Assembly (NCBI GenBank): GCA_019425655.1
Contig: NQWY01033949.1
Span: 1-41,836, forward strand
Direction of reading: 5' to 3'
Length of the DNA: 41,836 nucleotides
Source of the DNA: Rhizophagus prolifer
Lineage: Eukaryota; Glomeromycota; Glomeromycetes; Glomerales; Glomeraceae
Translations under genes and position numbers: made by a program
Notes under the pieces: generated by a model
The model's input: only the letters and a program-made list of their open reading frames with translations
What the model was told of the DNA's origin: nothing
Database searches by the model: none
Shown here: in pieces, positions 8,748 through 17,681 of the stretch
Numbering within the stretch: position 1 is the stretch's first letter
Layout: every line of letters begins with the position of its first letter

Positions 8748-9004
8748 GAAGCAACTCCCTGTTGCAACTCAGAAACAAGATATTCAGCCAACGCATTGAT
8801 TGTTGGGTAATCCCATAAGAGGGTCGGCTCAAGCTCCAGTTTTGTCAGATCTTCTAAATCCCCAGATACAGACAAAGCAACGATCGAATCAAGACCATAA
8901 CTGGTAAATTTTTGATCTGGATCAATCGTCTCAGGCTCTACGCGCATTTCTTTGGCTACTAGCGTACGAATAATTGCGCTCCAGTAAGCTTTATCTTTAT
9001 TCAT
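8744..9004 (-). CDS. Stand-alone acyl/peptidyl carrier protein
   Basis: An 86-residue carrier protein. The phosphopantetheine attachment serine is Ser40 in YGLDSIVAL. The length and four-helix pattern fit a free-standing ACP. It should receive a fatty acyl chain from the acyl-AMP ligase at 10828-12717 and hand it to the NRPS condensation domain. It overlaps both neighbours by 4 bp (start 9004 with the dehydrogenase stop at 9001; stop 8744 with the NRPS start), which signals tight translational coupling. From memory it corresponds to A1S_0114. Confidence 0.9.
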   Translation of the reverse strand: MNKDKAYWSAIIRTLVAKEMRVEPETIDPDQKFTSYGLDSIVALSVSGDLEDLTKLELEPTLLWDYPTINALAEYLVSELQQGVAS

Positions 9005-10794
9005 GGGGTAATCTCCTCTTTAACCGGTTTGGCATCACGTGGTGCCAGTGCAAAATCAATGACGGATAACATATGGTTAGTTGAAATTCGGTCTAGCAAA
9101 TCTGCCAATGTACTTTCACGTAATGACGTCATAGGAGGAGCTGTCTGTCCTTCAGCGGCATTTAAGAAAATGATCAACCATGCTCCATCCTGCAAAGCTG
9201 GTCTTAGGGCCTTACGGTTAAAGACCCAGAAACCCAACACGGCAATACGAGCAAATAACTCGGCGTAGCTACGGGCAAGACTAAAGCGCAACGTTTCAAA
9301 CTCTTTGCTCTGCTCAGAATTTGAGAAGTAATCCTGAATTTTTTGATCCAAAGAACGTTGTTCAACCAGAAGTTGGCCTGCTTGTTCACGTAGCGTAGTG
9401 AGTGTCTCAGCAGACAATCCTGCTGTGACATCAGCATCGTTGAGCATTTCGATGATTGTTTCGAGTGATTCCATCACCAAATCACCATCTCGGTTGAAAA
9501 TCTCAAGCTTGCGGAAATCAATAGCGCCTGTCTCTACCTGCAAGTCATACAACTGGCGATAGCGTGCTTTAGCTTCTGATTGATTGAGATGGTCGGCTTT
9601 TTTGCTACGACCTTTATTGGCAGATTTGAGCTGAAAACTCAGACTGTCTAGGCAAACGGTGCTACTACCGTCAAACACACTAACAATCAGATGGTCTCTG
9701 AATGCTTTCTGATACATTCCATCCGCATACGCATTTCTTAAGAAAAAGCGTGACCCAAGCACTGAAGAAGTGATCTTGGCAAGCGATTCTACATACTCAG
9801 GTACCAGCACCTTGACGATTGGTGACCATGTACTGAACTGATTGATACATACGTGCAAACCACGCGCACCAACAAGTGATAACACCTCAGCCGCTAAAAG
9901 GTAGGCATAGGCTGTCGCGAGTTGCTCACGTACTAACGGAATACTGATTACTTTTTTGTTATATAACTCGCGTTCAATAGCAAACTCGGTCGCGATACGT
10001 AGCATCGTATCGCCAGCACCTAGAGAGAAGCTACTGCAATATGCACGTGTTACCTGTAGCGTCTTAAGCCCAAGCTCTAGGCCTTGGCCTTCTTCACCGA
10101 TCAGGGCATCTTTGTGAATTTCAGCATTGTTAAAACCAATACCGCTGATATCTAGACCACGCATACCCACTGTTGGTAGTCGGTTCAGGCTATATGTTCC
10201 TTTTGAGGCCATATGACGCTTATCGAGCCAGAATGCGCTTAGGCTACGTGGTCCACGATCGTCTGATGTTTTAGCGATCAGACTTAAAGAGTCTCCTAAA
10301 GTGGCACGGTTAATTGACCATTTTTCGCCATTTAAAACATATTTACTCTCGGTAGATTGCGCTGTCACTTCACTCGATAGCAGGTCGGCGCCATGGGCTT
10401 TCTCGCTATAAGCCAGCGCTGGAGCAGCACCACTCAAAATTCGACTAGCAATGTTTTGGCATTGATTCGCATTACCGCCGATCCAGACAATCACAGACCA
10501 AGCATTCGTGCTATAGGTCGAGTTGATAGTTAGATCACGTCGTGCCAGCACGCGATGTAGATATAGCAATTCTTCACCAATTTCCATACGACCTCCAAGC
10601 TCTGAAGGTACATAGAAACGGTTCATACCTACCGCATTCAGAAAATCAACAGCACGCTGAGGGTACTGTTCTTTCTCATCACGTTCGATGGCAGCGGACC
10701 AAGAAAAGTCGTTGTTAGTATCATGTACGGAGCCTAAAATTTGCTCCAGACGAGCAGCAGATTGAAACTGCCGCAAATTGGACGTAAGTGACAT
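9001..10794 (-). CDS. Acyl-CoA (acyl-ACP) dehydrogenase-like flavoprotein with C-terminal extension
   Basis: A 597-residue member of the acyl-CoA dehydrogenase superfamily. The N-terminal and middle domains (about 30-240) include YSEKAHGADLLSSEV and the flavin-contacting NGEKWSINRATLGDS. The C-terminal helical domain spans about 240-385. About 200 further residues make it longer than the usual 380-residue enzyme. In this cluster it probably desaturates the fatty acyl chain on the carrier protein, giving the unsaturated lipid tail expected for acinetin-type products. It sits 33 bp downstream of the acyl-AMP ligase. From memory it corresponds to A1S_0113. The substrate is inferred from context. 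Confidence 0.85.
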   Translation of the reverse strand: MSLTSNLRQFQSAARLEQILGSVHDTNNDFSWSAAIERDEKEQYPQRAVDFLNAVGMNRFYVPSELGGRMEIGEELLYLHRVLARRDLTINSTYSTNAWSVIVWIGGNANQCQNIASRILSGAAPALAYSEKAHGADLLSSEVTAQSTESKYVLNGEKWSINRATLGDSLSLIAKTSDDRGPRSLSAFWLDKRHMASKGTYSLNRLPTVGMRGLDISGIGFNNAEIHKDALIGEEGQGLELGLKTLQVTRAYCSSFSLGAGDTMLRIATEFAIERELYNKKVISIPLVREQLATAYAYLLAAEVLSLVGARGLHVCINQFSTWSPIVKVLVPEYVESLAKITSSVLGSRFFLRNAYADGMYQKAFRDHLIVSVFDGSSTVCLDSLSFQLKSANKGRSKKADHLNQSEAKARYRQLYDLQVETGAIDFRKLEIFNRDGDLVMESLETIIEMLNDADVTAGLSAETLTTLREQAGQLLVEQRSLDQKIQDYFSNSEQSKEFETLRFSLARSYAELFARIAVLGFWVFNRKALRPALQDGAWLIIFLNAAEGQTAPPMTSLRESTLADLLDRISTNHMLSVIDFALAPRDAKPVKEEITP

Positions 10795-10827
10795 GAATTT
10801 TCACTCAAATGATTAAAGGGTAAGGGT

Positions 10828-12717
10828 TTAAAACAAAGCACTTTTCAGACGATTAAAAATCAGCTTGCGCACTTCACGTTCCTTGATCATTGAGTTGAGT
10901 AGATTGGAGCTATAACGAATCAGCTGCCCCCGCTGCTCACGATCACGGATGACTTCTAAACCGTTCTTGACATAGTTTCGAGCAATCACCGTTCTACGGT
11001 TTGGATGGGTTAAACAGACCAATTGACCGCGTTCGATCTGCTCTTTAATTTTTCTTCTTCTAATTTTGCCGCTCGTGGTCTTATTTATTCGGCCTTGATG
11101 CAGTAAAAAGACACCTTCTACAGGCAAGCCAATCTCAGCTGTCACTTGTTCCTTGACCTGAGTTCTAATAGCTTCAAAATTGAGAGTCTTGTCTAGTGAC
11201 TTCTTCTTGATTTCAAGTACGACCGTAACACCGTCAGAATCAGCAACATTCACTGCTGCAACACAACCTTTACGAACAGCAGGATGCGCCATTTCAACAG
11301 AGCACTCGATATCTTGTGGATAATAGTTCTTGCCACGAATGATAATCACATCCTTAAGGCGACCAGTCACATATAGGTCTCCATCTTTGACAAAGCCCAT
11401 ATCCCCCGTTCTTAAGTAATGCAATTGGCTAGGCTGACCCGCTTCATCGACAATAGTCGCGGCAAAAGTTTCCTGATTGACCTCTGGCTTCTGCCAATAG
11501 CCGGCTGTAACACTCTCACCTGCCAACCAGATTTCACCAACTTCATGAGCAGCTACTTCTTGATGGGTATGCGGATTGACGATACGGCAATCGATGTGTG
11601 CAGAGATCTTGCCACAGCTCACCACTTGTACAGCATTCTGGTCTTGACTGATTTCTACCAAGTGGGCATTTAATTTGTCACGATCAAGTGAAATGGCATT
11701 CAGAGGACCGGTCACCCCACTGACTAAAAGCGTGACTTCTGCCAAGCCATAACATGGCAAGAAAGTATCCAGCTTCAATTTCGACTGAGTATTAAACTTC
11801 TCCATGAAGCGCTGCATAACGTGAGCTTTGATTGGCTCAGCACCGTTAAACATTACACGAACGCGACTCAGATCAAGCGCTGCAGCGTCCTCATCAGAGA
11901 TACGATGCAAGCACAACTCATAAGCAAAGTTTGGCCCACCACTGATCGTGACGCCTTTTTCACTAATGAATTGTAGCCATTTCAGTGGTTTTCGAATGAA
12001 GTCCAGCGGCGACATAACATAACAAGTCAGTCCCACATAAACGGTCTGTAAAACTGAGCCAATTAATCCCATGTCGTGATAAACAGGCAACCATGTCAGG
12101 CCAATATCATCCGGCTGCGTACAAAAGGCTTCGGCAATCATGACCTCATTTGCCATAATATTTTTATGGGTAACGATCACCCCTTTAGGCCAACCTGTTG
12201 ATCCTGAAGTGTACTGAAGGAAACAAACATCATCTTCATCAATAAGCGGAAAATCTTTTTCCACTACATCACGCTGCAATTGGGCATCAACGGCATGTAA
12301 TATTAAACTTTCATTTTGAGCCTTTAATGTGATCAGACCTGATAGCTCAAGAATCTTTTTTGTTGTGAGTACTATCTTTGGCTCACAATCATTCATAATA
12401 TTCAAAATATTAGAAAAACCATTACGATTAAACGGTAAGCTGACTGGTACTGCGATGATTTTAGCTTTTAGACAAGCAAAGAACGAAACGATAAAATCTA
12501 GACCAGGTTCAAATAGCAATACTGCACGATCGCCACTATTTACAAGGTTTAGTAATATCTGAGCTTGATATTGAACTCGCTCGTTCAGATCTGCATACGT
12601 CAAAGCTTGAATACCACCCGATTGGCGTCCCAAATACTCGAAAGCGGTCTTAGCTCCATTTAATTTCGCGTGGGATTCCAAAGTTGCAATGATATTATCC
12701 GTACACATTACAGCCAT
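10828..12717 (-). CDS. Fatty acyl-AMP ligase of the lipopeptide cluster
   Basis: Activates a fatty acid with ATP and loads it onto the carrier protein. The 629-residue protein has an AMP-binding large domain with the P-loop YTSGSTGWPKGV (about 169-180), the adenine-site block FLPCYGLAEVTLLVSG, the hinge region TGRLKDVIIIRGKNYYPQDIE, and the C-terminal NKTTSGKIRRRKIKEQ. The FLPCYGLAE and IIRGKNYYPQDIE sequences are characteristic of fatty acyl-AMP ligases rather than acyl-CoA ligases. ATG 12717 has GGAG 6-9 bases upstream. It is the first gene of the quorum-controlled operon. From memory it corresponds to A1S_0112. Confidence 0.9.
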   Translation of the reverse strand: MAVMCTDNIIATLESHAKLNGAKTAFEYLGRQSGGIQALTYADLNERVQYQAQILLNLVNSGDRAVLLFEPGLDFIVSFFACLKAKIIAVPVSLPFNRNGFSNILNIMNDCEPKIVLTTKKILELSGLITLKAQNESLILHAVDAQLQRDVVEKDFPLIDEDDVCFLQYTSGSTGWPKGVIVTHKNIMANEVMIAEAFCTQPDDIGLTWLPVYHDMGLIGSVLQTVYVGLTCYVMSPLDFIRKPLKWLQFISEKGVTISGGPNFAYELCLHRISDEDAAALDLSRVRVMFNGAEPIKAHVMQRFMEKFNTQSKLKLDTFLPCYGLAEVTLLVSGVTGPLNAISLDRDKLNAHLVEISQDQNAVQVVSCGKISAHIDCRIVNPHTHQEVAAHEVGEIWLAGESVTAGYWQKPEVNQETFAATIVDEAGQPSQLHYLRTGDMGFVKDGDLYVTGRLKDVIIIRGKNYYPQDIECSVEMAHPAVRKGCVAAVNVADSDGVTVVLEIKKKSLDKTLNFEAIRTQVKEQVTAEIGLPVEGVFLLHQGRINKTTSGKIRRRKIKEQIERGQLVCLTHPNRRTVIARNYVKNGLEVIRDREQRGQLIRYSSNLLNSMIKEREVRKLIFNRLKSALF

Positions 12718-12841
12718 AACTTACTCCGATTAATTATAATTAACCCTTCAAAGAAACCTGTTGTTTCAGAAATTCAACTTCTAGCTGGGGGTTTTAATAA
12801 AAATGAATATACTTTTTGTTTAAAATATAAATTCACATTAT

Positions 12842-12886
12842 ATTTTATGTGCGGGTGTTTTTTATTACACCTGTAAGTGTTAACAG
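12842..12886 (-). promoter_or_regulatory. lux box and -10 element of the lipopeptide operon
   Basis: The lux box is CTGTAAGTGTTAACAG at 12871-12886, with an extra outer C/G pair on each side. On the minus strand a TAAAAT hexamer at 12847-12842 lies 23 bases beyond the box, giving a start near 12836 and an untranslated leader of about 120 bases. The spacing equals that of the abaI site and fits activation by a LuxR-type protein bound over the -35 region. Confidence 0.72.
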
Positions 12887-12889
12887 GTT

Positions 12890-13475
12890 AGGCAACTTTT
12901 ATTTAAAATTAAGAGCTTAGTTATCTTTTATAATCATTTTTATTCAGTTAAAGATTACAAATTCTTGTAATTAATTAAACTTAAAAAGCTACCCTAATAG
13001 CCTCGATTTAGGAAATGTTAAGCTAATATTATTAAGTTTATCTAAACCACAAAGCACACTGAGTTCGAATTTTCATTTTTTCTTAACTTTAGGTTTTTAT
13101 TTTAGATAAAATTTATGATTTTACTGGTTACATGTAATCTAACTAAAAATTATATTTAACTCCACAACTTTTATTTCCAATAAAAACCTTAATTTAATTA
13201 TGCTTAAGCTATAATTAAATACTTAAAACTAAATATATACATAGGTTATGAAATTTATCTTACTTTCTGACCATAAAAAATAAAAGTTAAATTAGAATTA
13301 AATATATTAAAAAGAACATTTTAATTTTGATAATTATTATATTTCAAACAAAAATTAAATTTAAAAAAATAATTAAATTATTTATCTTTATTAAAATAAA
13401 TAATTTTTTAAATTTAATTTAAAATACACATCACAACCATTTAAATTTAATATTATTTTTATTATAAAGTTAGTT
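12890..13475. other. Extremely AT-rich intergenic stretch
   Basis: About 585 bases between the lipopeptide promoter and the 3' end of abaR. Bases 13150-13475 consist almost only of A and T in short runs, with no reading frame, RNA gene or terminator that I can recognise. It may be decayed sequence or a binding zone for an H-NS-like silencer, both of which are inference. Confidence 0.6.
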
Positions 13476-14192
13476 TTACAATAGTCCTAACATTACAGCA
13501 CGAATTGCTGCTGAAATTTTATTATTCACATTTAGTTTTTGCATTGAATTACTCAGATGGAAATTTATGGTTCTTTCACTTACTCCAAGAATCTGTGCAA
13601 TCTCAGCTGACGTTTTACCCTCAGCCGTCCAACGTAGTACCTCTTTTTCTCGGTTCGTTAAATATAGATTAAACTGAGAGAACTCAACATCATTTACAAT
13701 TTTAGCAATGCTGGAATGTACAGTTTGAGTTAGCCAATACATATTTGTATATTGTGCCTTTTGTTCTTTTTCAGATAATTGATCGCTGGATCTTGCCAAA
13801 GTTAGCATTCCACGTGTCCCAATGAAATCACGACTTGACTGTGCCCAACCGACATTTAAACCATAAGAACGCGCTTCCTCCCAGAAGTCCTTCTCTGCTT
13901 GTGTATGAGTGTATTGACTTGACCAGACAAGAGGTTTCAGTGAAATCATACAGTGCTGAACAGTTGGGTCAACCTTAACATACTGCTGTTCAACATAGCG
14001 TTGCTGCCATGCTTGAGGATAATTATTCAGCATAATTGTTTTTGGTTCAGCAATAGATAATGGTGACTGCATACCATAAGCACAATAATCGAATCCAAGC
14101 TTTGATGCTGTCGATTTGACGACTTCAAATAACTGGTATTCATCTTGCACGATCAAAAATGCTGATAATAAATCCTCTTGCCAACTTTCCAT
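13476..14192 (-). CDS. abaR: LuxR-type N-acyl-homoserine-lactone receptor/activator
   Basis: A 238-residue quorum-sensing transcription factor. The N-terminal autoinducer-binding domain (about 10-160) carries the conserved W and Y/D positions (WQQRYVEQQYVKVDP) and the G-rich block FIGTRGMLTLARS. The C-terminal GerE-type helix-turn-helix is LTNREKEVLRWTAEGKTSAE (about 176-195), continuing to ERTINFHLSNSMQKLNV. It answers to the signal made by AbaI (3-hydroxy-dodecanoyl-homoserine lactone in this genus, from the literature) and should act on the three lux boxes in the window. The arrangement with abaM and abaI on the opposite strand is the classic abaR-abaM-abaI locus. The start has a weak GAGAG ribosome binding site. 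Confidence 0.95.
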   Translation of the reverse strand: MESWQEDLLSAFLIVQDEYQLFEVVKSTASKLGFDYCAYGMQSPLSIAEPKTIMLNNYPQAWQQRYVEQQYVKVDPTVQHCMISLKPLVWSSQYTHTQAEKDFWEEARSYGLNVGWAQSSRDFIGTRGMLTLARSSDQLSEKEQKAQYTNMYWLTQTVHSSIAKIVNDVEFSQFNLYLTNREKEVLRWTAEGKTSAEIAQILGVSERTINFHLSNSMQKLNVNNKISAAIRAVMLGLL

Positions 14193-15010
14193 TTGCTCTC
14201 ATTAGACTCCGGCCAAAAATCATTTTTTGTTCAGTTTCATCTTATGAATCCAAGCAATCAAATTGAAGTATAGGCCTTATCTTTTACCCTTATTCCAATA
14301 AAGCGCTGCGAGAATCTAAAAGATTTTTAGGTACTAAAATATTTTGAACACCTATTCCTCTTTTATTGATTTCTCAATTGCAGATTTTGAATTCATCATT
14401 CAATTAACAACACTTTTAAGCCTAAATGGGTGCAAATTCTTCAGATAAACTAAATTTCTAAAAGCTTTTAAGGTTGTTATATTTCAGGTGCAGATTATGC
14501 TTGAAAAAATTTTTTTATAGGATGCATTTTATTCCAAAAAATAATTATTTTTAAATAAATGCTAAGACTCCACTACTTATTATCAATGAGATATTTTTAT
14601 TAATTTAATTTAATAATAACTTCTAACAATACCTAAAATTATAAAATTTTACCATTTATTATATATAGAAACTAAAAGCATCTACAATAATTTAAAAAAT
14701 CAAATAATTACATCATAATCTGTATTGCTTATGATTATCCTTTCAATAATGAGAATAGATAATCCATATAAAGTTCATCATCGATCGTATGATTTCGTAA
14801 ATTTCAACAAGTTATTTTCGACTAAAGAACTAAAGTTACTCTATTCTCATATAAGTAAATCTTAATATCCAAGTACCCCTCTAATAAGGTCAGCTTAACG
14901 ATATAGGCCATGGAATTATCTTTAACCTGTTAAATATGACAGTATTTCATTGGCAATAATTTATGTTATTTATCAGTAGAATTCCATTTTAGGTTACTTA
15001 AACAGGTAGC
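14193..15010. other. abaR-abaM divergent intergenic region
   Basis: An 818-bp AT-rich spacer holding the abaR promoter on the left side and the abaM promoter on the right. Apart from the lux box at 14927-14942 I see no gene, RNA or strong terminator. Its length, with long A/T tracts at 14500-14720, resembles the other AT-rich spacer on the far side of abaR. Confidence 0.6.
14927..14972 (+). promoter_or_regulatory. lux box and -10 element of abaM
   Basis: CTGTTAAATATGACAG at 14927-14942 fits CTGT-N8-ACAG. A TATTTA hexamer at 14967-14972 lies 24 bases downstream, giving a start near 14978 and a leader of about 33 bases to the ATG at 15011. It suggests that AbaR activates abaM, closing a feedback loop. 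Confidence 0.62.
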
Positions 15011-15427
15011 ATGGTCAGCATACCCACTCACTTTCCAATCTCAGCAGATGGTTTTATTCGGATGAATGAAAACCAGCTTATGAACCACCCTCTGCGACAC
15101 ATCTTATCCATTGTTGAATCAATACAAATCGAAGATTCACAAATTTTCTATTACGGTTTTACTGAATGGGCAACACTAAAGACCCCTGCTTTAAGTACTG
15201 GATGGGACTGGGTATTCATTGAGCAAAATGGGTCCGCTAGCTTAAAACGAATTGGCCTGCCGAGAAGCAATATCATGATCGTTGATGTATCTGGTACAGA
15301 TATTGGATTTGATGTGACTGGATCATTAATCGAGAAGAAAATCGACAGCCTGTTCTGGGAACAGTTCATTTATGCCCAAATCAATACAAGATTAACAAAG
15401 TCTAAATTGAGCCCTAATTTCTCCTAG
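15011..15427 (+). CDS. abaM: RsaM-family quorum-sensing modulator
   Basis: A 138-residue cytosolic protein between abaR and abaI. The position and sequence (GWDWVFIEQNG, DVSGTDIGFDVTG, LFWEQFIYAQI) match the RsaM-like AbaM known from A. baumannii, reported to restrain AHL production and to affect biofilm and virulence. It has no recognisable DNA-binding motif, in line with RsaM proteins whose mechanism is unsettled. ATG 15011 has AGG a few bases upstream; an internal ATG at 15062 would give a shorter form. It shares the strand with abaI and lies 78 bp upstream of it, with its own lux box. Confidence 0.88.
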   Translation: MVSIPTHFPISADGFIRMNENQLMNHPLRHILSIVESIQIEDSQIFYYGFTEWATLKTPALSTGWDWVFIEQNGSASLKRIGLPRSNIMIVDVSGTDIGFDVTGSLIEKKIDSLFWEQFIYAQINTRLTKSKLSPNFS

Positions 15428-15431
15428 CAAC

Positions 15432-15476
15432 CTGTAAATTTTTACAGTTACCGCCTTCTTAGCTGTTCAGTAAAGT
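15432..15476 (+). promoter_or_regulatory. lux box and -10 element of abaI
   Basis: CTGTAAATTTTTACAG at 15432-15447 is nearly identical to the lux box described upstream of abaI in Acinetobacter (as I remember it, CTGTAAATTCTTACAG). TAAAGT at 15471-15476 lies 23 bases downstream. The predicted start near 15482 places the box centre close to -42.5, the class II LuxR arrangement. It drives autoinduction of the synthase. Confidence 0.82.
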
Positions 15477-15505
15477 CACATCAAAAATAAGTGGAAGCAC
15501 TTGTA

Positions 15506-16057
15506 ATGAATATTATTGCTGGATTTCAAAACAATTTTTCAGAAGGCTTATATACCAAATTTAAAAGTTACCGCTACAAGGTGTTTGTTGAACATTTGGG
15601 ATGGGAGTTAAACTGTCCACATAATGAAGAATTAGATCAATTTGATAAAGTCGATACAGCTTACGTCGTCGCTCAAGACAGAGAGTCCAATATTATTGGT
15701 TGTGCCAGATTACTACCTACAACTCAACCGTATTTACTGGGTGAAATATTTCCTCAATTAATGAATGGAATGCCTATTCCCTGCTCACCAGAAATTTGGG
15801 AACTCTCAAGGTTTTCTGCCGTAGATTTCTCGAATCCACCTACCACAGCGACTCAAGCAGTATCATCACCTGTTTCGATTGCCATTCTGCAAGAAGCAAT
15901 TAACTTTGCAAGAGACCAAGGTGCCAAACAACTTATTACAACCTCACCTCTTGGGGTAGAGCGGTTACTACGTGCTGCTGGGTTTCGTGCCCATCGTGCA
16001 GGCCCACCAATGACGATTGATGGATATGCCATGTTTGCATGCTTGATTGAAGTGTAG
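15506..16057 (+). CDS. abaI: Acyl-homoserine-lactone synthase
   Basis: LuxI-family enzyme joining an acyl-ACP to S-adenosylmethionine to release an N-acyl-homoserine lactone. The 183-residue product has the N-terminal conserved Arg/Phe/Trp positions (YRYKVFVEHLGW), the Asp region DKVDTAYVVA, the RLLPTTQPYLLGEIFP block and ELSRFSAV, all family hallmarks. ATG 15506, with GGAAG 9 bases upstream, is chosen over the GTG at 15491 because MNIIAGFQNNFSEGLYTKF is the N-terminus I know for AbaI. Positive feedback through the adjacent lux box is expected. Confidence 0.96.
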   Translation: MNIIAGFQNNFSEGLYTKFKSYRYKVFVEHLGWELNCPHNEELDQFDKVDTAYVVAQDRESNIIGCARLLPTTQPYLLGEIFPQLMNGMPIPCSPEIWELSRFSAVDFSNPPTTATQAVSSPVSIAILQEAINFARDQGAKQLITTSPLGVERLLRAAGFRAHRAGPPMTIDGYAMFACLIEV

Positions 16058-16142
16058 TTTGTTAAATCAAAGTCTAAGAATATTGGTGACATAGCAAAGA
16101 TGAAGGTCTTAAGCGGCAATCTCTTTTCATTCGCTAAATTTC

Positions 16143-16172
16143 AAAAGCCCTAGTCAAAAGATTAGGGCTTTT
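16143..16172. terminator. Terminator between abaI and the MFS gene
   Basis: AAAAGCCCTAGTC (16143-16155), loop AAAA, GATTAGGGCTTTT (16160-16172), followed by CTCTATTT. Convergent genes end at 16057 and 16200, so it can stop both. Its stem is nearly the same as that at 5161-5192. Confidence 0.78.
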
Positions 16173-16199
16173 CTCTATTTGAAAGAATCAAACTTAATA

Positions 16200-17561
16200 T
16201 TAAGATTGCTCAGTAATTTTGGTTTTCAAATTTAATTCTGATTTCTTATGGTAAGCCTCATCAGTTTTAGTCTGCCAATCACGTGGCATAAATGAAGTCG
16301 ATATAATCGCAACGATAGCCATAGATCCAATATAAATCATAATTAAGTAAGGATTACCCTGCCCGATACTTAAAAGTTTGGTCGCAATTAACGGCGCTAA
16401 ACCACCACCAAGCACCCCTGCTAACTGTACCGAAATTGAAATTCCGCTATAACGAATTTCTGCTGGAAATTGACGTGCAAAAAGCTGAGCTTGCGGCGCA
16501 TACATAATTGGGAATACAACTCCAATTGCTAAAACAATGGCTGTCCAAACTAATACCGGATCTTTGGTGTTGAGCATGGTAAAAAATGGATAGCTATAAA
16601 GCGCCAGTATGCATAGACCAAACATAAACATATTGCGTTGGCCAACCTTATCAGACAAATGTCCACACAACGGCGTCATAAATAAAATGACTATTGCACC
16701 GCAGATGGTGGCAAACAAAATGTCTTGGCGTGCAATTCCAAGTTGCGCAGTGGTATAAGCCAATGTAAAGGTTGAAGCAATATAGAACCATGCATTTTCT
16801 GCAGCACGCGCCAAAATAATGGTGATGAGTTGCTTTGGATGGTTTTTAAAAACTTGTAAGGCAGGAATTTTGACTTCTTCGGACTGCTGTTTTACTTTTT
16901 CAAAATCTGGTGACTCTGGTACTTTTACCCGAATGTACCAACCTACTGCCAGTAAAATAATGCTGGCAAGAAATGGTAAACGCCACCCCCAGCTAAACAA
17001 TGCTTGCTCAGGTAATAACGACACCAGTCCTAATGCAATCGAGGCTAGCATTAAACCACCACCCGTACTGGCTTGTGGCAAACTTCCCCAAAAACCCTTA
17101 CCGCCTTCGGGAGCATGTTCAACGGCCATAAGCACCGCACCGCCCCATTCACCACCCATGGCCATACCTTGAATGAATCGTAAGACAACCAAACCAATTG
17201 CAGCCCAGTATCCAATTGATTCGTAAGTCGGTAATAAGCCAATGAGTACCGTTGGAATTCCCATGAGCATCAGAGTCAGTAGTAACATCGATTTACGGCC
17301 AATCTTGTCACCAAAATGACCAAAGACTAAACCACCAAGTGGACGGCCAATAAAACCAACGGCATAGGTAGCGAATGCCGCAAGTACACCTGTAAGTGGG
17401 TCTAAGCTAGGAAAAAATAGCTTGTTAAAAATCAGCGCTGCCGCCGCACCATAGATAAAAAAGTCATACCACTCAATGGTGGTGCCGACCATGCTAGAGA
17501 TGCCTGCTAATCGATGTGACGACTTTTTAGGATGTGAACCGTTTCCATGTATTGATTGCAT
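16200..17561 (-). CDS. MFS transporter of the metabolite:H+ symporter (MHS) family
   Basis: Inner-membrane carrier of about 453 residues with 12 predicted helices. MVGTTIEWYDFFIYG near the N-terminus and the loop motif GHFGDKIGRKSML are hallmarks of the ProP/KgtP/ShiA-like MHS family, which import organic acids or osmolytes with protons. The likely start is ATG 17561 (MQSIHGNGSH), which has AAGGA upstream; an in-frame upstream ATG at 17630 would add a lysine-rich tail and seems less likely. It lies 120 bp downstream of the valine-catabolic genes on the same strand, so import of a branched-chain or short organic acid is a reasonable inference. Confidence 0.88.
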   Translation of the reverse strand: MQSIHGNGSHPKKSSHRLAGISSMVGTTIEWYDFFIYGAAAALIFNKLFFPSLDPLTGVLAAFATYAVGFIGRPLGGLVFGHFGDKIGRKSMLLLTLMLMGIPTVLIGLLPTYESIGYWAAIGLVVLRFIQGMAMGGEWGGAVLMAVEHAPEGGKGFWGSLPQASTGGGLMLASIALGLVSLLPEQALFSWGWRLPFLASIILLAVGWYIRVKVPESPDFEKVKQQSEEVKIPALQVFKNHPKQLITIILARAAENAWFYIASTFTLAYTTAQLGIARQDILFATICGAIVILFMTPLCGHLSDKVGQRNMFMFGLCILALYSYPFFTMLNTKDPVLVWTAIVLAIGVVFPIMYAPQAQLFARQFPAEIRYSGISISVQLAGVLGGGLAPLIATKLLSIGQGNPYLIMIYIGSMAIVAIISTSFMPRDWQTKTDEAYHKKSELNLKTKITEQS

Positions 17562-17681
17562 CGTAATATCCTTTTTAGATTTTCTTGTTTTATCTTTTTT
17601 ATGCTTATGACCAGCCCTGACCATAAGCATTTTCAGGTCTCGCTTTATCTCCTTAAGCTTTTTAGAGTTGCGTAATAAGGC

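Noticed and set aside
14746-14764. Fur-box-like AATAATGAGAATAGATAAT before abaM
   Set aside because: Only about 12 of 19 positions fit the Fur consensus, which is easy to reach by chance in such AT-rich DNA.
15491-15505. GTG 15491 as the abaI start
   Set aside because: The known AbaI N-terminus begins MNIIAGFQNN, and GGAAG stands at the right distance before ATG 15506.
5161-16172. Mobile element explanation (transposon or prophage) for the quorum-sensing region
   Set aside because: No transposase, integrase, att-like direct repeat or phage gene is visible; only similar terminators bracket it.
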